From positions 1,178,001 through 1,242,000 of the forward strand of contig JAQSEB010000012.1 in NCBI GenBank assembly GCA_030063045.1: DNA of 64,000 bases, in the 5' to 3' direction. This DNA is from Pratylenchus scribneri (Eukaryota; Nematoda; Chromadorea; Rhabditida; Pratylenchidae). A model generated the notes under the pieces. It ran no database searches. It was not told where the DNA came from and worked only from the letters and a program-made list of their open reading frames with translations. Of this stretch, positions 49,585 to 62,517 are shown piece by piece (position 1 is the first letter of the stretch; each line of letters opens with the position of its first letter). Position numbers and translations under genes: made by a program.

Positions 49585-52500
49585 TCGGTTATTAATTCAT
49601 TTTGCAAACTAAATGAAATAATTAATTCTTTTGTGTATTCAATTTTTGCATACTCAAAAAAATACATTGATATTTTAATTCAGGAATTTTTAAAATTTTC
49701 AAAAATTTTGAAATAAAACATCAGCCAAATTCTCTTCGGTTATTAATTCATTTTGCAAACTAAATGAAATAATTAATTCTTTTGTGTATTCAATTTCTGC
49801 ATACTCAAAAAAATCCATTGATATTTTAATTCAGGAATTTTTAAAATTTTCAAAAATTTTGAAATAAAACATCAGCCAAATTCTCTTCGGTTATTAATTC
49901 ATTTTGCAAACTAGATGAAATAATTAATTCTTTTGTGTATTCAATTTCTGCATACTCAAAAAAATCCATTGATATTTTAATTCAGGAATTTTTAAAATTT
50001 TAAAAAAATTTGAAATAAAACATCAGCCAAATTCTCTTCGGTTTTTAATTCATTTTGCAAACTAAATGAAATAATTAATTCTTTTTTGTATTCAATTTCT
50101 GCATACTCAAAAAAATCCATTGATATTTTAATTCATGAATTTTTAAAATTTTCAAAAATTTTGAAATAAAACATCAGCCAAATTCTCTTCGGTTATTAAT
50201 TCATTTTGCAAACTAAATGAAATAATTAATTCTTTTGTGTATTCAATTTCTGCATATTCAAAAAAATCCATTGATATTTTAATTCAGGAATTTTTAAAAT
50301 TTTCAAAAATTTTGAAATAAAACATCAGCCAAATTCTCTTCGGTTTTTAATTCATTTTGCAAACTAAATGAAATAATTAATTCTTTTTTGTATTCAATTT
50401 CTGCATACTCAAAAAAATCCATTGATATTTTAATTCAGGAATTTTTAAAATTTCTAAATTTTAATCCTAGTATTTATAAAAAATTTTCAAAAATTTTGAA
50501 ATAAAACATCAGCCAAATTCTCTTCGGTTATTAATTTATTTTGCAAACTAAATGAAATAATTAATTCTTTTGTGTATTCAATTTCTGCATACTCAAAAAA
50601 ATCCATTGATATTTTAATTCAGGAATTTTTAAAATTTTCAAAAATTTTGAAATAAAACATCAGCCAAATTCTCTTCGGTTATTAATTTATTTTGCAAACT
50701 AAATGAAATAATTAATTCTTTTGTGTATTCAATTTCTGCATACTCAAAAAAATCCATTGATATTTTAATTCAGGAATTTTTAAAATTTTCAAAAATTTTG
50801 AAATAAAACATCAGCCAAATTCTCTTCGGTTATTAATTTATTTTGCAAACTAGATGAAATAATTAATTCTTTTGTGTATTCAATTTCTGCATACTCAAAA
50901 AAATCCATTGATATTTTAATTCAGGAATTTTTAAAATTTTCAAAAATTTTGAAATAAAACATCAGCCAAATTCTCTTCGGTTATTAATTCATTTTGCAAA
51001 CTAAATGAAATAATTAATTCTTTTGTGTATTCAATTTCTGCATATTCAAAAAAATCCATTGATATTTTAATTCAGGAATTTTTAAAATTTTCAAAAATTT
51101 TGAAATAAAACATCAGCCAAATTCTCTTCGGTTATTAATTTATTTTGCAAACTAGATGAAATAATTAATTCTTTTGTGTATTCAATTTCTGCATACTCAA
51201 AAAAATCCATTGATATTTTAATTCAGGAATTTTTAAAATTTTCAAAAATTTTGAAATAAAACATCAGCCAAATTCTCTTCGGTTATTAATTCATTTTGCA
51301 AACTAAATGAAATAATTAATTCTTTTGTGTATTCAATTTCTGCATATTCAAAAAAATCCATTGATATTTTAATTCAGGAATTTTTAAAATTTTCAAAAAT
51401 TTTGAAATAAAACATCAGCCAAATTCTCTTCGGTTATTAATTCATTTTGCAAACTAAATGAAATAATTAATTCTTTTGTGTATTCAATTTTTGCATACTC
51501 AAAAAAATACATTGATATTTTAATTCAGGAATTTTTAAAATTTTCAAAAATTTTGAAATAAAACATCAGCCAAATTCTCTTCGGTTATTAATTCATTTTG
51601 CAAACTAAATGAAATAATTAATTCTTTTGTGTATTCAATTTCTGCATACTCAAAAAAATCCATTGATATTTTAATTCAGGAATTTTTAAAATTTTCAAAA
51701 ATTTTGAAATAAAACATCAGCCAAATTCTCTTCGGTTATTAATTCATTTTGCAAACTAGATGAAATAATTAATTCTTTTGTGTATTCAATTTCTGCATAC
51801 TCAAAAAAATCCATTGATATTTTAATTCAGGAATTTTTAAAATTTTAAAAAAATTTGAAATAAAACATCAGCCAAATTCTCTTCGGTTTTTAATTCATTT
51901 TGCAAACTAAATGAAATAATTAATTCTTTTTTGTATTCAATTTCTGCATACTCAAAAAAATCCATTGATATTTTAATTCATGAATTTTTAAAATTTTCAA
52001 AAATTTTGAAATAAAACATCAGCCAAATTCTCTTCGGTTATTAATTCATTTTGCAAACTAAATGAAATAATTAATTCTTTTGTGTATTCAATTTCTGCAT
52101 ATTCAAAAAAATCCATTGATATTTTAATTCAGGAATTTTTAAAATTTTCAAAAATTTTGAAATAAAACATCAGCCAAATTCTCTTCGGTTTTTAATTCAT
52201 TTTGCAAACTAAATGAAATAATTAATTCTTTTTTGTATTCAATTTCTGCATACTCAAAAAAATCCATTGATATTTTAATTCATGAATTTTTAAAATTTTC
52301 AAAAATTTTGAAATAAAACATCAGCCAAATTCTCTTCGGTTATTAATTCATTTTGCAAACTAAATGAAATAATTAATTCTTTTGTGTATTCAATTTCTGC
52401 ATATTCAAAAAAATCCATTGATATTTTAATTCAGGAATTTTTAAAATTTTCAAAAATTTTGAAATAAAACATCAGCCAAATTCTCTTCGGTTTTTAATTC

Positions 52501-52972
52501 ATTTTGCAAACTAAATGAAATAATTAATTCTTTTTTGTATTCAATTTCTGCATACTCAAAAAAATCCATTGATATTTTAATTCAGGAATTTTTAAAATTT
52601 CTAAATTTTAATCCTAGTATTTATAAAAAATTTTCAAAAATTTTGAAATAAAACATCAGCCAAATTCTCTTCGGTTATTAATTTATTTTGCAAACTAAAT
52701 GAAATAATTAATTCTTTTGTGTATTCAATTTCTGCATACTCAAAAAAATCCATTGATATTTTAATTCAGGAATTTTTAAAATTTTCAAAAATTTTGAAAT
52801 AAAACATCAGCCAAATTCTCTTCGGTTATTAATTTATTTTGCAAACTAAATGAAATAATTAATTCTTTTGTGTATTCAATTTCTGCATACTCAAAAAAAT
52901 CCATTGATATTTTAATTCAGGAATTTTTAAAATTTTCAAAAATTTTGAAATAAAACATCAGCCAAATTCTCT
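49585..52972. repeat. Twelve-monomer HOR, 1845-bp spacing, second copy with an extra dimer
   Basis: Copy 1 starts at 49585 and copy 2 at 51430. Both have a TTTTTGCATAC/ACATTG unit, a plain unit, an ACTAGATG unit with TTAAAAAAATTTG, a CTTTTTTGTATT/CATGAA unit, a CATATTC unit, a 184-bp CTTTTTTGTATT unit (50340 and 52487) and two ATTTATTTTGC units. In copy 2 the CTTTTTTGTATT/CATATTC dimer (51883-52184) is present twice, adding 302 bp. The 302 bp before each copy (49283-49584 and 51128-51429) also match in type. Confidence 0.88.
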
Positions 52973-55690
52973 TCGGTTATTAATTCATTTTGCAAACTAA
53001 ATGAAATAATTAATTCTTTTGTGTATTCAATTTCTGCATACTCAAAAAAATCCATTGATATTTTAATTCAGGAATTTTTAAAATTTTCAAAAATTTTGAA
53101 ATAAAACATCAGCCAAATTCTCTTCGGTTATTAATTTATTTTGCAAACTAAATGAAATAATTAATTCTTTTGTGTATTCAATTTCTGCATACTCAAAAAA
53201 ATACATTGATATTTTAATTCAGGAATTTTTAAAATTTTCAAAAATTTTGAAATAAAACATCAGCCAAATTCTCTTCGGTTATTAATTTATTTTGCAAACT
53301 AAATGAAATAATTAATTCTTTTGTGTATTCAATTTCTGCATACTCAAAAAAATCCATTGATATTTTAATTCAGGAATTTTTAAAATTTTCAAAAATTTTG
53401 AAATAAAACATCAGCCAAATTCTCTTCGGTTATTAATTTATTTTGCAAACTAAATGAAATAATTAATTCTTTTGTGTATTCAATTTCTGCATACTCAAAA
53501 AAATACATTGATATTTTAATTCAGGAATTTTTAAAATTTTCAAAAATTTTGAAATAAAACATCAGCCAAATTCTCTTCGGTTATTAATTTATTTTGCAAA
53601 CTAAATGAAATAATTAATTCTTTTGTGTATTCAATTTCTGCATACTCAAAAAAATACATTGATATTTTAATTCAGGAATTTTTAAAATTTTCAAAAATTT
53701 TGAAATAAAACATCAGCCAAATTCTCTTCGGTTATTAATTTATTTTGCAAACTAAATGAAATAATTAATTCTTTTGTGTATTCAATTTCTGCATACTCAA
53801 AAAAATCCATTGATATTTTAATTCAGGAATTTTTAAAATTTTCAAAAATTTTGAAATAAAACATCAGCCAAATTCTCTTCGGTTATTAATTTATTTTGCA
53901 AACTAAATGAAATAATTAATTCTTTTGTGTATTCAATTTCTGCATACTCAAAAAAATACATTGATATTTTAATTCAGGAATTTTTAAAATTTTCAAAAAT
54001 TTTGAAATAAAACATCAGCCAAATTCTCTTCGGTTATTAATTTATTTTGCAAACTAAATGAAATAATTAATTCTTTTGTGTATTCAATTTCTGCATACTC
54101 AAAAAAATCCATTGATATTTTAATTCAGGAATTTTTAAAATTTTCAAAAATTTTGAAATAAAACATCAGCCAAATTCTCTTCGGTTATTAATTTATTTTG
54201 CAAACTAAATGAAATAATTAATTCTTTTGTGTATTCAATTTCTGCATACTCAAAAAAATCCATTGATATTTTAATTCAGGAATTTTTAAAATTTTCAAAA
54301 ATTTTGAAATAAAACATCAGCCAAATTCTCTTCGGTTATTAATTCATTTTGCAAACTAAATGAAATAATTAATTCTTTTGTGTATTCAATTTCTGCATAC
54401 TCAAAAAAATCCATTGATATTTTAATTCAGGAATTTTTAAAATTTTCAAAAATTTTGAAATAAAACATCAGCCAAATTCTCTTCGGTTATTAATTTATTT
54501 TGCAAACTAAATGAAATAATTAATTCTTTTGTGTATTCAATTTCTGCATACTCAAAAAAATACATTGATATTTTAATTCAGGAATTTTTAAAATTTTCAA
54601 AAATTTTGAAATAAAACATCAGCCAAATTCTCTTCGGTTATTAATTTATTTTGCAAACTAAATGAAATAATTAATTCTTTTGTGTATTCAATTTCTGCAT
54701 ACTCAAAAAAATCCATTGATATTTTAATTCAGGAATTTTTAAAATTTTCAAAAATTTTGAAATAAAACATCAGCCAAATTCTCTTCGGTTATTAATTTAT
54801 TTTGCAAACTAAATGAAATAATTAATTCTTTTGTGTATTCAATTTCTGCATACTCAAAAAAATACATTGATATTTTAATTCAGGAATTTTTAAAATTTTC
54901 AAAAATTTTGAAATAAAACATCAGCCAAATTCTCTTCGGTTATTAATTTATTTTGCAAACTAAATGAAATAATTAATTCTTTTGTGTATTCAATTTCTGC
55001 ATACTCAAAAAAATACATTGATATTTTAATTCAGGAATTTTTAAAATTTTCAAAAATTTTGAAATAAAACATCAGCCAAATTCTCTTCGGTTATTAATTT
55101 ATTTTGCAAACTAAATGAAATAATTAATTCTTTTGTGTATTCAATTTCTGCATACTCAAAAAAATCCATTGATATTTTAATTCAGGAATTTTTAAAATTT
55201 TCAAAAATTTTGAAATAAAACATCAGCCAAATTCTCTTCGGTTATTAATTTATTTTGCAAACTAAATGAAATAATTAATTCTTTTGTGTATTCAATTTCT
55301 GCATACTCAAAAAAATACATTGATATTTTAATTCAGGAATTTTTAAAATTTTCAAAAATTTTGAAATAAAACATCAGCCAAATTCTCTTCGGTTATTAAT
55401 TTATTTTGCAAACTAAATGAAATAATTAATTCTTTTGTGTATTCAATTTCTGCATACTCAAAAAAATCCATTGATATTTTAATTCAGGAATTTTTAAAAT
55501 TTTCAAAAATTTTGAAATAAAACATCAGCCAAATTCTCTTCGGTTATTAATTTATTTTGCAAACTAAATGAAATAATTAATTCTTTTGTGTATTCAATTT
55601 CTGCATACTCAAAAAAATCCATTGATATTTTAATTCAGGAATTTTTAAAATTTTCAAAAATTTTGAAATAAAACATCAGCCAAATTCTCT
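52973..55690. repeat. Nine-monomer HOR, two 1359-bp copies, highly uniform
   Basis: Copies 52973-54331 and 54332-55690, each exactly 9 x 151 bp. Each starts with one ATTCATTTTGC/CCATTG unit followed by eight ATTTATTTTGC units, whose CCATTG (c) or ACATTG (a) states run a, c, a, a, c, a, c, c in both copies. By eye almost the only variation in this 2.7 kb is at these two sites, so it looks like one of the most recently homogenised parts of the window. Confidence 0.9.
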
Positions 55691-56898
55691 TCGGTTATTA
55701 ATTTATTTTGCAAACTAAATGAAATAATTAATTCTTTTGTGTATTCAATTTCTGCATACTCAAAAAAATACATTGATATTTTAATTCAGGAATTTTTAAA
55801 ATTTTCAAAAATTTTGAAATAAAACATCAGCCAAATTCTCTTCGGTTATTAATTTATTTTGCAAACTAAATGAAATAATTAATTCTTTTGTGTATTCAAT
55901 TTCTGCATACTCAAAAAAATACATTGATATTTTAATTCAGGAATTTTTAAAATTTTCAAAAATTTTGAAATAAAACATCAGCCAAATTCTCTTCGGTTAT
56001 TAATTCATTTTGCAAACTAAATGAAATAATTAATTCTTTTGTGTATTCAATTTCTGCATATTCAAAAAAATCCATTGATATTTTAATTCAGGAATTTTTA
56101 AAATTTTCAAAAATTTTGAAATAAAACATCAGCCAAATTCTCTTCGGTTATTAATTTATTTTGCAAACTAAATGAAATAATTAATTCTTTTGTGTATTCA
56201 ATTTCTGCATACTCAAAAAAATACATTGATATTTTAATTCAGGAATTTTTAAAATTTTCAAAAATTTTGAAATAAAACATCAGCCAAATTCTCTTCGGTT
56301 ATTAATTCATTTTGCAAACTAAATGAAATAATTAATTCTTTTGTGTATTCAATTTCTGCATACTCAAAAAAATCCATTGATATTTTAATTCAGGAATTTT
56401 TAAAATTTTCAAAAATTTTGAAATAAAACATCAGCCAAATTCTCTTCGGTTATTAATTCATTTTGCAAACTAGATGAAATAATTAATTCTTTTGTGTATT
56501 CAATTTCTGCATACTCAAAAAAATCCATTGATATTTTAATTCAGGAATTTTTAAAATTTTAAAAAAATTTGAAATAAAACATCAGCCAAATTCTCTTCGG
56601 TTTTTAATTCATTTTGCAAACTAAATGAAATAATTAATTCTTTTTTGTATTCAATTTCTGCATACTCAAAAAAATCCATTGATATTTTAATTCAGGAATT
56701 TTTAAAATTTTCAAAAATTTTGAAATAAAACATCAGCCAAATTCTCTTCGGTTATTAATTCATTTTGCAAACTAAATGAAATAATTAATTCTTTTGTGTA
56801 TTCAATTTCTGCATATTCAAAAAAATCCATTGATATTTTAATTCAGGAATTTTTAAAATTTTCAAAAATTTTGAAATAAAACATCAGCCAAATTCTCT
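55691..56898. repeat. B units linking the 1359-bp HOR to a distant duplication
   Basis: Eight 151-bp units. The first two are ATTTATTTTGC/ACATTG, then come CATATTC, ATTTATTTTGC/ACATTG and plain units, then an ACTAGATG unit with TTAAAAAAATTTG (56446), a CTTTTTTGTATT unit (56597) and a CATATTC unit (56748). The last three repeat a linked trio also seen near 49887, 51732 and 60824. Confidence 0.82.
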
Positions 56899-57503
56899 TC
56901 GGTTATTAATTCATTTTGCAAAATAAATGAAATAATTAATTCTTTTGTGTATTCAATTTCTGCATATTCAAAAAAATCCATTGATATTTTAATTCAGGAA
57001 TTTTTAAAATTTTAAAAAAATTTGAAATAAAACATCAGCCAAATTCTCTTCGGTTATTAATTCATTTTGCAAACTAGATGAAATAATTAATTCTTTTGTG
57101 TATTCAATTTCTGCATACTCAAAAAAATTCATTGATATTTTAATTCAGGAATTTTTAAAATTTTAAAAAAATTTGAAATAAAACATCAGCCAAATTCTCT
57201 TCGGTTTTTAATTCATTTTGCAAACTAAATGAAATAATTAATTCTTTTTTGTATTCAATTTCTGCATACTCAAAAAAATCCATTGATATTTTAATTCAGT
57301 AATTTTTAAAATTTTAAAAAAATTTGAAATAAAACATCAGCCAAATTCTCTTCGGTTTTTAATTCATTTTGCAAACTAGATGAAATAATTAATTCTTTTG
57401 TGTATTCAATTTCTGCATACTCAAAAAAAATCCATTGATATTTTAATTCAGGAATTTTTAAAATTTTCAAAAATTTTGAAATAAAACATCAGCCAAATTC
57501 TCT
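56899..57503. repeat. Distant copy of 35679-36283, 21220 bp away
   Basis: Four units (56899, 57050, 57201, 57352) match 35679, 35830, 35981 and 36132 at a constant shift of 21220 bp. They share GCAAAATAAATG, TTAAAAAAATTTG, ACTAGATG with AAATTCATTG, CTTTTTTGTATT with CAGTAATTT, and even the one-base A insertion CTCAAAAAAAATCC (near 36201 and 57421), which block 3 at 39184 lacks. The match stops in the next unit: 57504 has a 3-bp deletion (TTTTGTATCAATTT) and CATATTC instead of the CAGAATTTTTT unit. Confidence 0.9.
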
Positions 57504-57802
57504 TCGGTTATTAATTCATTTTGCAAACTAAATGAAATAATTAATTCTTTTGTATCAATTTCTGCATATTCAAAAAAATCCATTGATATTTTAATTCAGG
57601 AATTTTTAAAATTTTCAAAAATTTTGAAATAAAACATCAGCCAAATTCTCTTCGGTTATTAATTTATTTTGCAAACTAAATGAAATAATTAATTCTTTTG
57701 TGTATTCAATTTCTGCATACTCAAAAAAATCCATTGATATTTTAATTCAGGAATTTTTAAAATTTTCAAAAATTTTGAAATAAAACATCAGCCAAATTCT
57801 CT

Positions 57803-58406
57803 TCGGTTATTAATTCATTTTGCAAACTAAATGAAATAATTAATTCTTTTGTGTATTCAATTTCTGCATACTCAAAAAAATACATTGATATTTTAATTCA
57901 GGAATTTTTAAAATTTTCAAAAATTTTGAAATAAAACATCAGCAAAATTCTCTTCGGTTATTAATTCATTTTGCAAACTAAATGAAATAATTAATTCTTT
58001 TGTGTATTCAATTTCTGCATACTCAAAAAAATCCATTGATATTTTAATTCAGGAATTTTTAAAATTTTCAAAAATTTTGAAATAAAACATCAGCCAAATT
58101 CTCTTCGGTTATTAATTCATTTTGCAAACTAAATGAAATAATTAATTCTTTTGTGTATTCAATTTCTGCATACTCAAAAAAATACATTGATATTTTAATT
58201 CAGGAATTTTTAAAATTTTCAAAAATTTTGAAATAAAACATCAGCAAAATTCTCTTCGGTTATTAATTCATTTTGCAAACTAAATGAAATAATTAATTCT
58301 TTTGTGTATTCAATTTCTGCATACTCAAAAAAATCCATTGATATTTTAATTCAGGAATTTTTAAAATTTTCAAAAATTTTGAAATAAAACATCAGCCAAA
58401 TTCTCT
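57803..58406. repeat. Dimer duplicated in tandem, 302-bp unit
   Basis: Units 57803 and 58105 share ACATTG and the otherwise unseen ATCAGCAAAATTC in place of ATCAGCCAAATTC; each is followed by a plain CCATTG unit. By eye the two 302-bp dimers 57803-58104 and 58105-58406 look identical, so this is a recent dimer duplication. Confidence 0.88.
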
Positions 58407-61400
58407 TCGGTTATTAATTCATTTTGCAAACTAGATGAAATAATTAATTCTTTTGTGTATTCAATTTCTGCATACTCAAAAAAATCCATTGATATTTTAA
58501 TTCATGAATTTTTAAAATTTTCAAAAATTTTGAAATAAAACATCAGCCAAATTCTCTTCGGTTATTAATTCATTTTGCAAACTAAATGAAATAATTAATT
58601 CTTTTGTGTATTCAATTTCTGCATATTCAAAAAAATCCATTGATATTTTAATTCAGGAATTTTTAAAATTTTCAAAAATTTTGAAATAAAACATCAGCCA
58701 AATTCTCTTCGGTTATTAATTCATTTTGCAAACTAAATGAAATAATTAATTCTTTTGTGTATTCAATTTCTGCATACTCAAAAAAATCCATTGATATTTT
58801 AATTCAGGAATTTTTAAAATTTCTAAATTTTAATCCTAGTATTTATAAAAAATTTTCAAAAATTTTGAAATAAAATATCAGCCAAATTCTCTTCGGTTAT
58901 TAATTCATTTTGCAAACTAAATGAAATAATTAATTCTTTTGTGTATTCAATTTCTGCATACTCAAAAAAATACATTGATATTTTAATTCAGGAATTTTTA
59001 AAATTTTCAAAAATTTTGAAATAAAACATCAGCCAAATTCTCTTCGGTTATTAATTTATTTTGCAAACTAAATGAAATAATTAATTCTTTTGTGTATTCA
59101 ATTTCTGCATACTCAAAAAAATACATTGATATTTTAATTCAGGAATTTTTAAAATTTTCAAAAATTTTGAAATAAAACATCAGCCAAATTCTCTTCGGTT
59201 ATTAATTCATTTTGCAAACTAAATGAAATAATTAATTCTTTTGTGTATTCAATTTCTGCATATTCAAAAAAATCCATTGATATTTTAATTCAGGAATTTT
59301 TAAAATTTTCAAAAATTTTGAAATAAAACATCAGCCAAATTCTCTTCGGTTATTAATTTATTTTGCAAACTAAATGAAATAATTAATTCTTTTGTGTATT
59401 CAATTTCTGCATACTCAAAAAAATACATTGATATTTTAATTCAGGAATTTTTAAAATTTTCAAAAATTTTGAAATAAAACATCAGCCAAATTCTCTTCGG
59501 TTATTAATTCATTTTGCAAACTAAATGAAATAATTAATTCTTTTGTGTATTCAATTACTGCATACTCAAAAAAATCCATTGATATTTTAATTCAGGAATT
59601 TTTAAAATTTTCAAAAATTTTGAAATAAAACATCAGCCAAATTCTCTTCGGTTATTAATTCATTTTGCAAACTAGATGAAATAATTAATTCTTTTGTGTA
59701 TTCAATTTCTGCATACTCAAAAAAATCCATTGAAATTTTAATTCAGGAATTTTTAAAATTTTAAAAAAATTTGAAATAAAACATCAGCCAAATTCTCTTC
59801 GGTTTTTAATTCATTTTGCAAACTAAATGAAATAATTAATTCTTTTTTGTATTCAATTTCTGCATACTCAAAAAAATCCATTGATATTTTAATTCATGAA
59901 TTTTTAAAATTTTCAAAAATTTTGAAATAAAACATCAGCCAAATTCTCTTCGGTTATTAATTTATTTTGCAAACTAAATGAAATAATTAATTCTTTTGTG
60001 TATTCAATTTCTGCATACTCAAAAAAATCCATTGATATTTTAATTCAGGAATTTTTAAAATTTTAAAAAAATTTGAAATAAAACATCAGCCAAATTCTCT
60101 TCGGTTATTAATTCATTTTGCAAACTAAATGAAATAATTAATTCTTTTGTGTATTCAATTTCTGCATATTCAAAAAAATCCATTGATATTTTAATTCAGG
60201 AATTTTTAAAATTTTCAAAAATTTTGAAATAAAACATCAGCCAAATTCTCTTCGGTTATTAATTTATTTTGCAAACTAAATGAAATAATTAATTCTTTTG
60301 TGTATTCAATTTCTGCATACTCAAAAAAATACATTGATATTTTAATTCAGGAATTTTTAAAATTTTCAAAAATTTTGAAATAAAACATCAGCCAAATTCT
60401 CTTCGGTTATTAATTCATTTTGCAAACTAAATGAAATAATTAATTCTTTTGTGTATTCAATTTCTGCATACTCAAAAAAATCCATTGATATTTTAATTCA
60501 GGAATTTTTAAAATTTTCAATTCGGTTATTAATTCATTTTGCAAACTAAATGAAATAATTAATTCTTTTGTGTATTCAATTTCTGCATACTCAAAAAAAT
60601 CCATTGATATTTTAATTCAGGAATTTTTAAAATTTTCAAAAATTTTGAAATAAAACATCAGCCAAATTCTCTTCGGTTATTAATTCATTTTGCAAACTAA
60701 ATGAAATAATTAATTCTTTTGTGTATTCAATTTCTGCATACTCAAAAAAATCCATTGATATTTTAATTCAGGAATTTTTAAAATTTTCAAAAATTTTGAA
60801 ATATAACATCAGCCAAATTCTCTTCGGTTATTAATTCATTTTGCAAACTAGATGAAATAATTAATTCTTTTGTGTATTCAATTTCTGCATACTCAAAAAA
60901 ATCCATTGATATTTTAATTCAGGAATTTTTAAAATTTTAAAAAAATTTGAAATAAAACATCAGCCAAATTCTCTTCGGTTTTTAATTCATTTTGCAAACT
61001 AAATGAAATAATTAATTCTTTTTTGTATTCAATTTCTGCATACTCAAAAAAATCCATTGATATTTTAATTCATGAATTTTTAAAATTTTCAAAAATTTTG
61101 AAATAAAACATCAGCCAAATTCTCTTCGGTTATTAATTCATTTTGCAAACTAAATGAAATAATTAATTCTTTTGTATATTCAATTTCTGCATATTCAAAA
61201 AAATCCATTGATATTTTAATTCAGGAATTTTTAAAATTTTCAAAAATTTTGAAATAAAACATCAGCCAAATTCTCTTCGGTTATTAATTCATTTTGCAAA
61301 CTAAATGAAATAATTAATTCTTTTGTGTATTCAATTTCTGCATACTCAAAAAAATCCATTGATATTTTAATTCAGGAATTTTTAAAATTTCTAAATTTTA

Positions 61401-61913
61401 ATCCTAGTATTTATAAAAAATTTTCAAAAATTTTGAAATAAAACATCAGCCAAATTCTCTTCGGTTATTAATTTATTTTGCAAACTAAATGAAATAATTA
61501 ATTCTTTTGTGTATTCAATTTCTGCATACTCAAAAAAATACATTGATATTTTAATTCAGGAATTTTTAAAATTTTCAAAAATTTTGAAATAAAATATCAG
61601 CCAAATTCTCTTCGGTTATTAATTCATTTTGCAAACTAAATGAAATAATTAATTCTTTTGTGTATTCAATTTCTGCATATTCAAAAAAATCCATTGATAT
61701 TTTAATTCAGGAATTTTTAAAATTTTCAAAAATTTTGAAATAAAACATCAGCCAAATTCTCTTCGGTTATTAATTCATTTTGCAAACTAGATGAAATAAT
61801 TAATTCTTTGGTGTATTCAATTTCTGCATACTCAAAAAAATCCATTGATATTTTAATTCAGGAATTTTTAAAATTTTCAAAAATTTTGAAATAAAACATC
61901 AGCCAAATTCTCT
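58407..61913. repeat. Mixed B monomers with a recurring linked trio
   Basis: Units of several types, including 184-bp units at 58709 and 61277. An ACTAGATG/TTAAAAAAATTTG unit followed by a CTTTTTTGTATT/CATGAA unit occurs at 59648-59949 and again at 60824-61125. Private changes include TCAATTACTGCAT near 59551, CATTGAAATTTTAATT near 59728, GAAATATAACATC near 60799 (which breaks AATAAA), TTTTGTATATTC near 61171 and an A-like CTTTGGTGTATTC near 61806. Confidence 0.8.
60403..60521. repeat. Truncated 119-bp B monomer
   Basis: The unit is normal up to AAAATTTTCAA and then joins directly to TTCGGTTATT of the next unit. It lacks 32 bp, including AATAAA and almost all of the conserved CATCAGCCAAATTCTC word. 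It is the only unit in the window without that word. Confidence 0.95.
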
Positions 61914-62517
61914 TCGGTTATTAATTCATTTTGCAAACTAAATGAAATAGTTAATTCTTTTGTGTATTCAATTTCTGCATATTCAAAAAAATCCATTGAT
62001 ATTTTAATTCAGGAATTTTTAAAATTTTCAAAAATTTTGAAATAAAACATCAGCCAAATTCTCTTCGGTTATTAATTCATTTTGCAAACTAAATGAAATA
62101 ATTAATTCTTTTGTGTATTCAATTTCTGCATATTCAAAAAAATCCATTGATATTTTAATTCAGGAATTTTTAAAATTTTCAAAAATTTTGAAATAAAACA
62201 TCAGCCAAATTCTCTTCGGTTATTAATTCATTTTGCAAACTAAATGAAATAATTAATTCTTTTGTGTATTCAATTTCTGCATATTCAAAAAAATCCATTG
62301 ATATTTTAATTCAGGAATTTTTAAAATTTTCAAAAATTTTGAAATAAAACATCAGCCAAATTCTCTTCGGTTATTAATTCATTTTGCAAACTAAATGAAA
62401 TAATTAATTCTTTTGTGTATTCAATTTCTGCATATTCAAAAAAATCCATTGATATTTTAATTCAGGAATTTTTAAAATTTTCAAAAATTTTGAAATAAAA
62501 CATCAGCCAAATTCTCT
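61914..62517. repeat. Run of four near-identical CATATTC monomers
   Basis: Units at 61914, 62065, 62216 and 62367 are the same plain TCGGTTATT/CATATTC/CAGGAA form, the first with GAAATAGTTAATT. It resembles the run at 32516-33413 and suggests amplification of single monomers. Confidence 0.85.
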
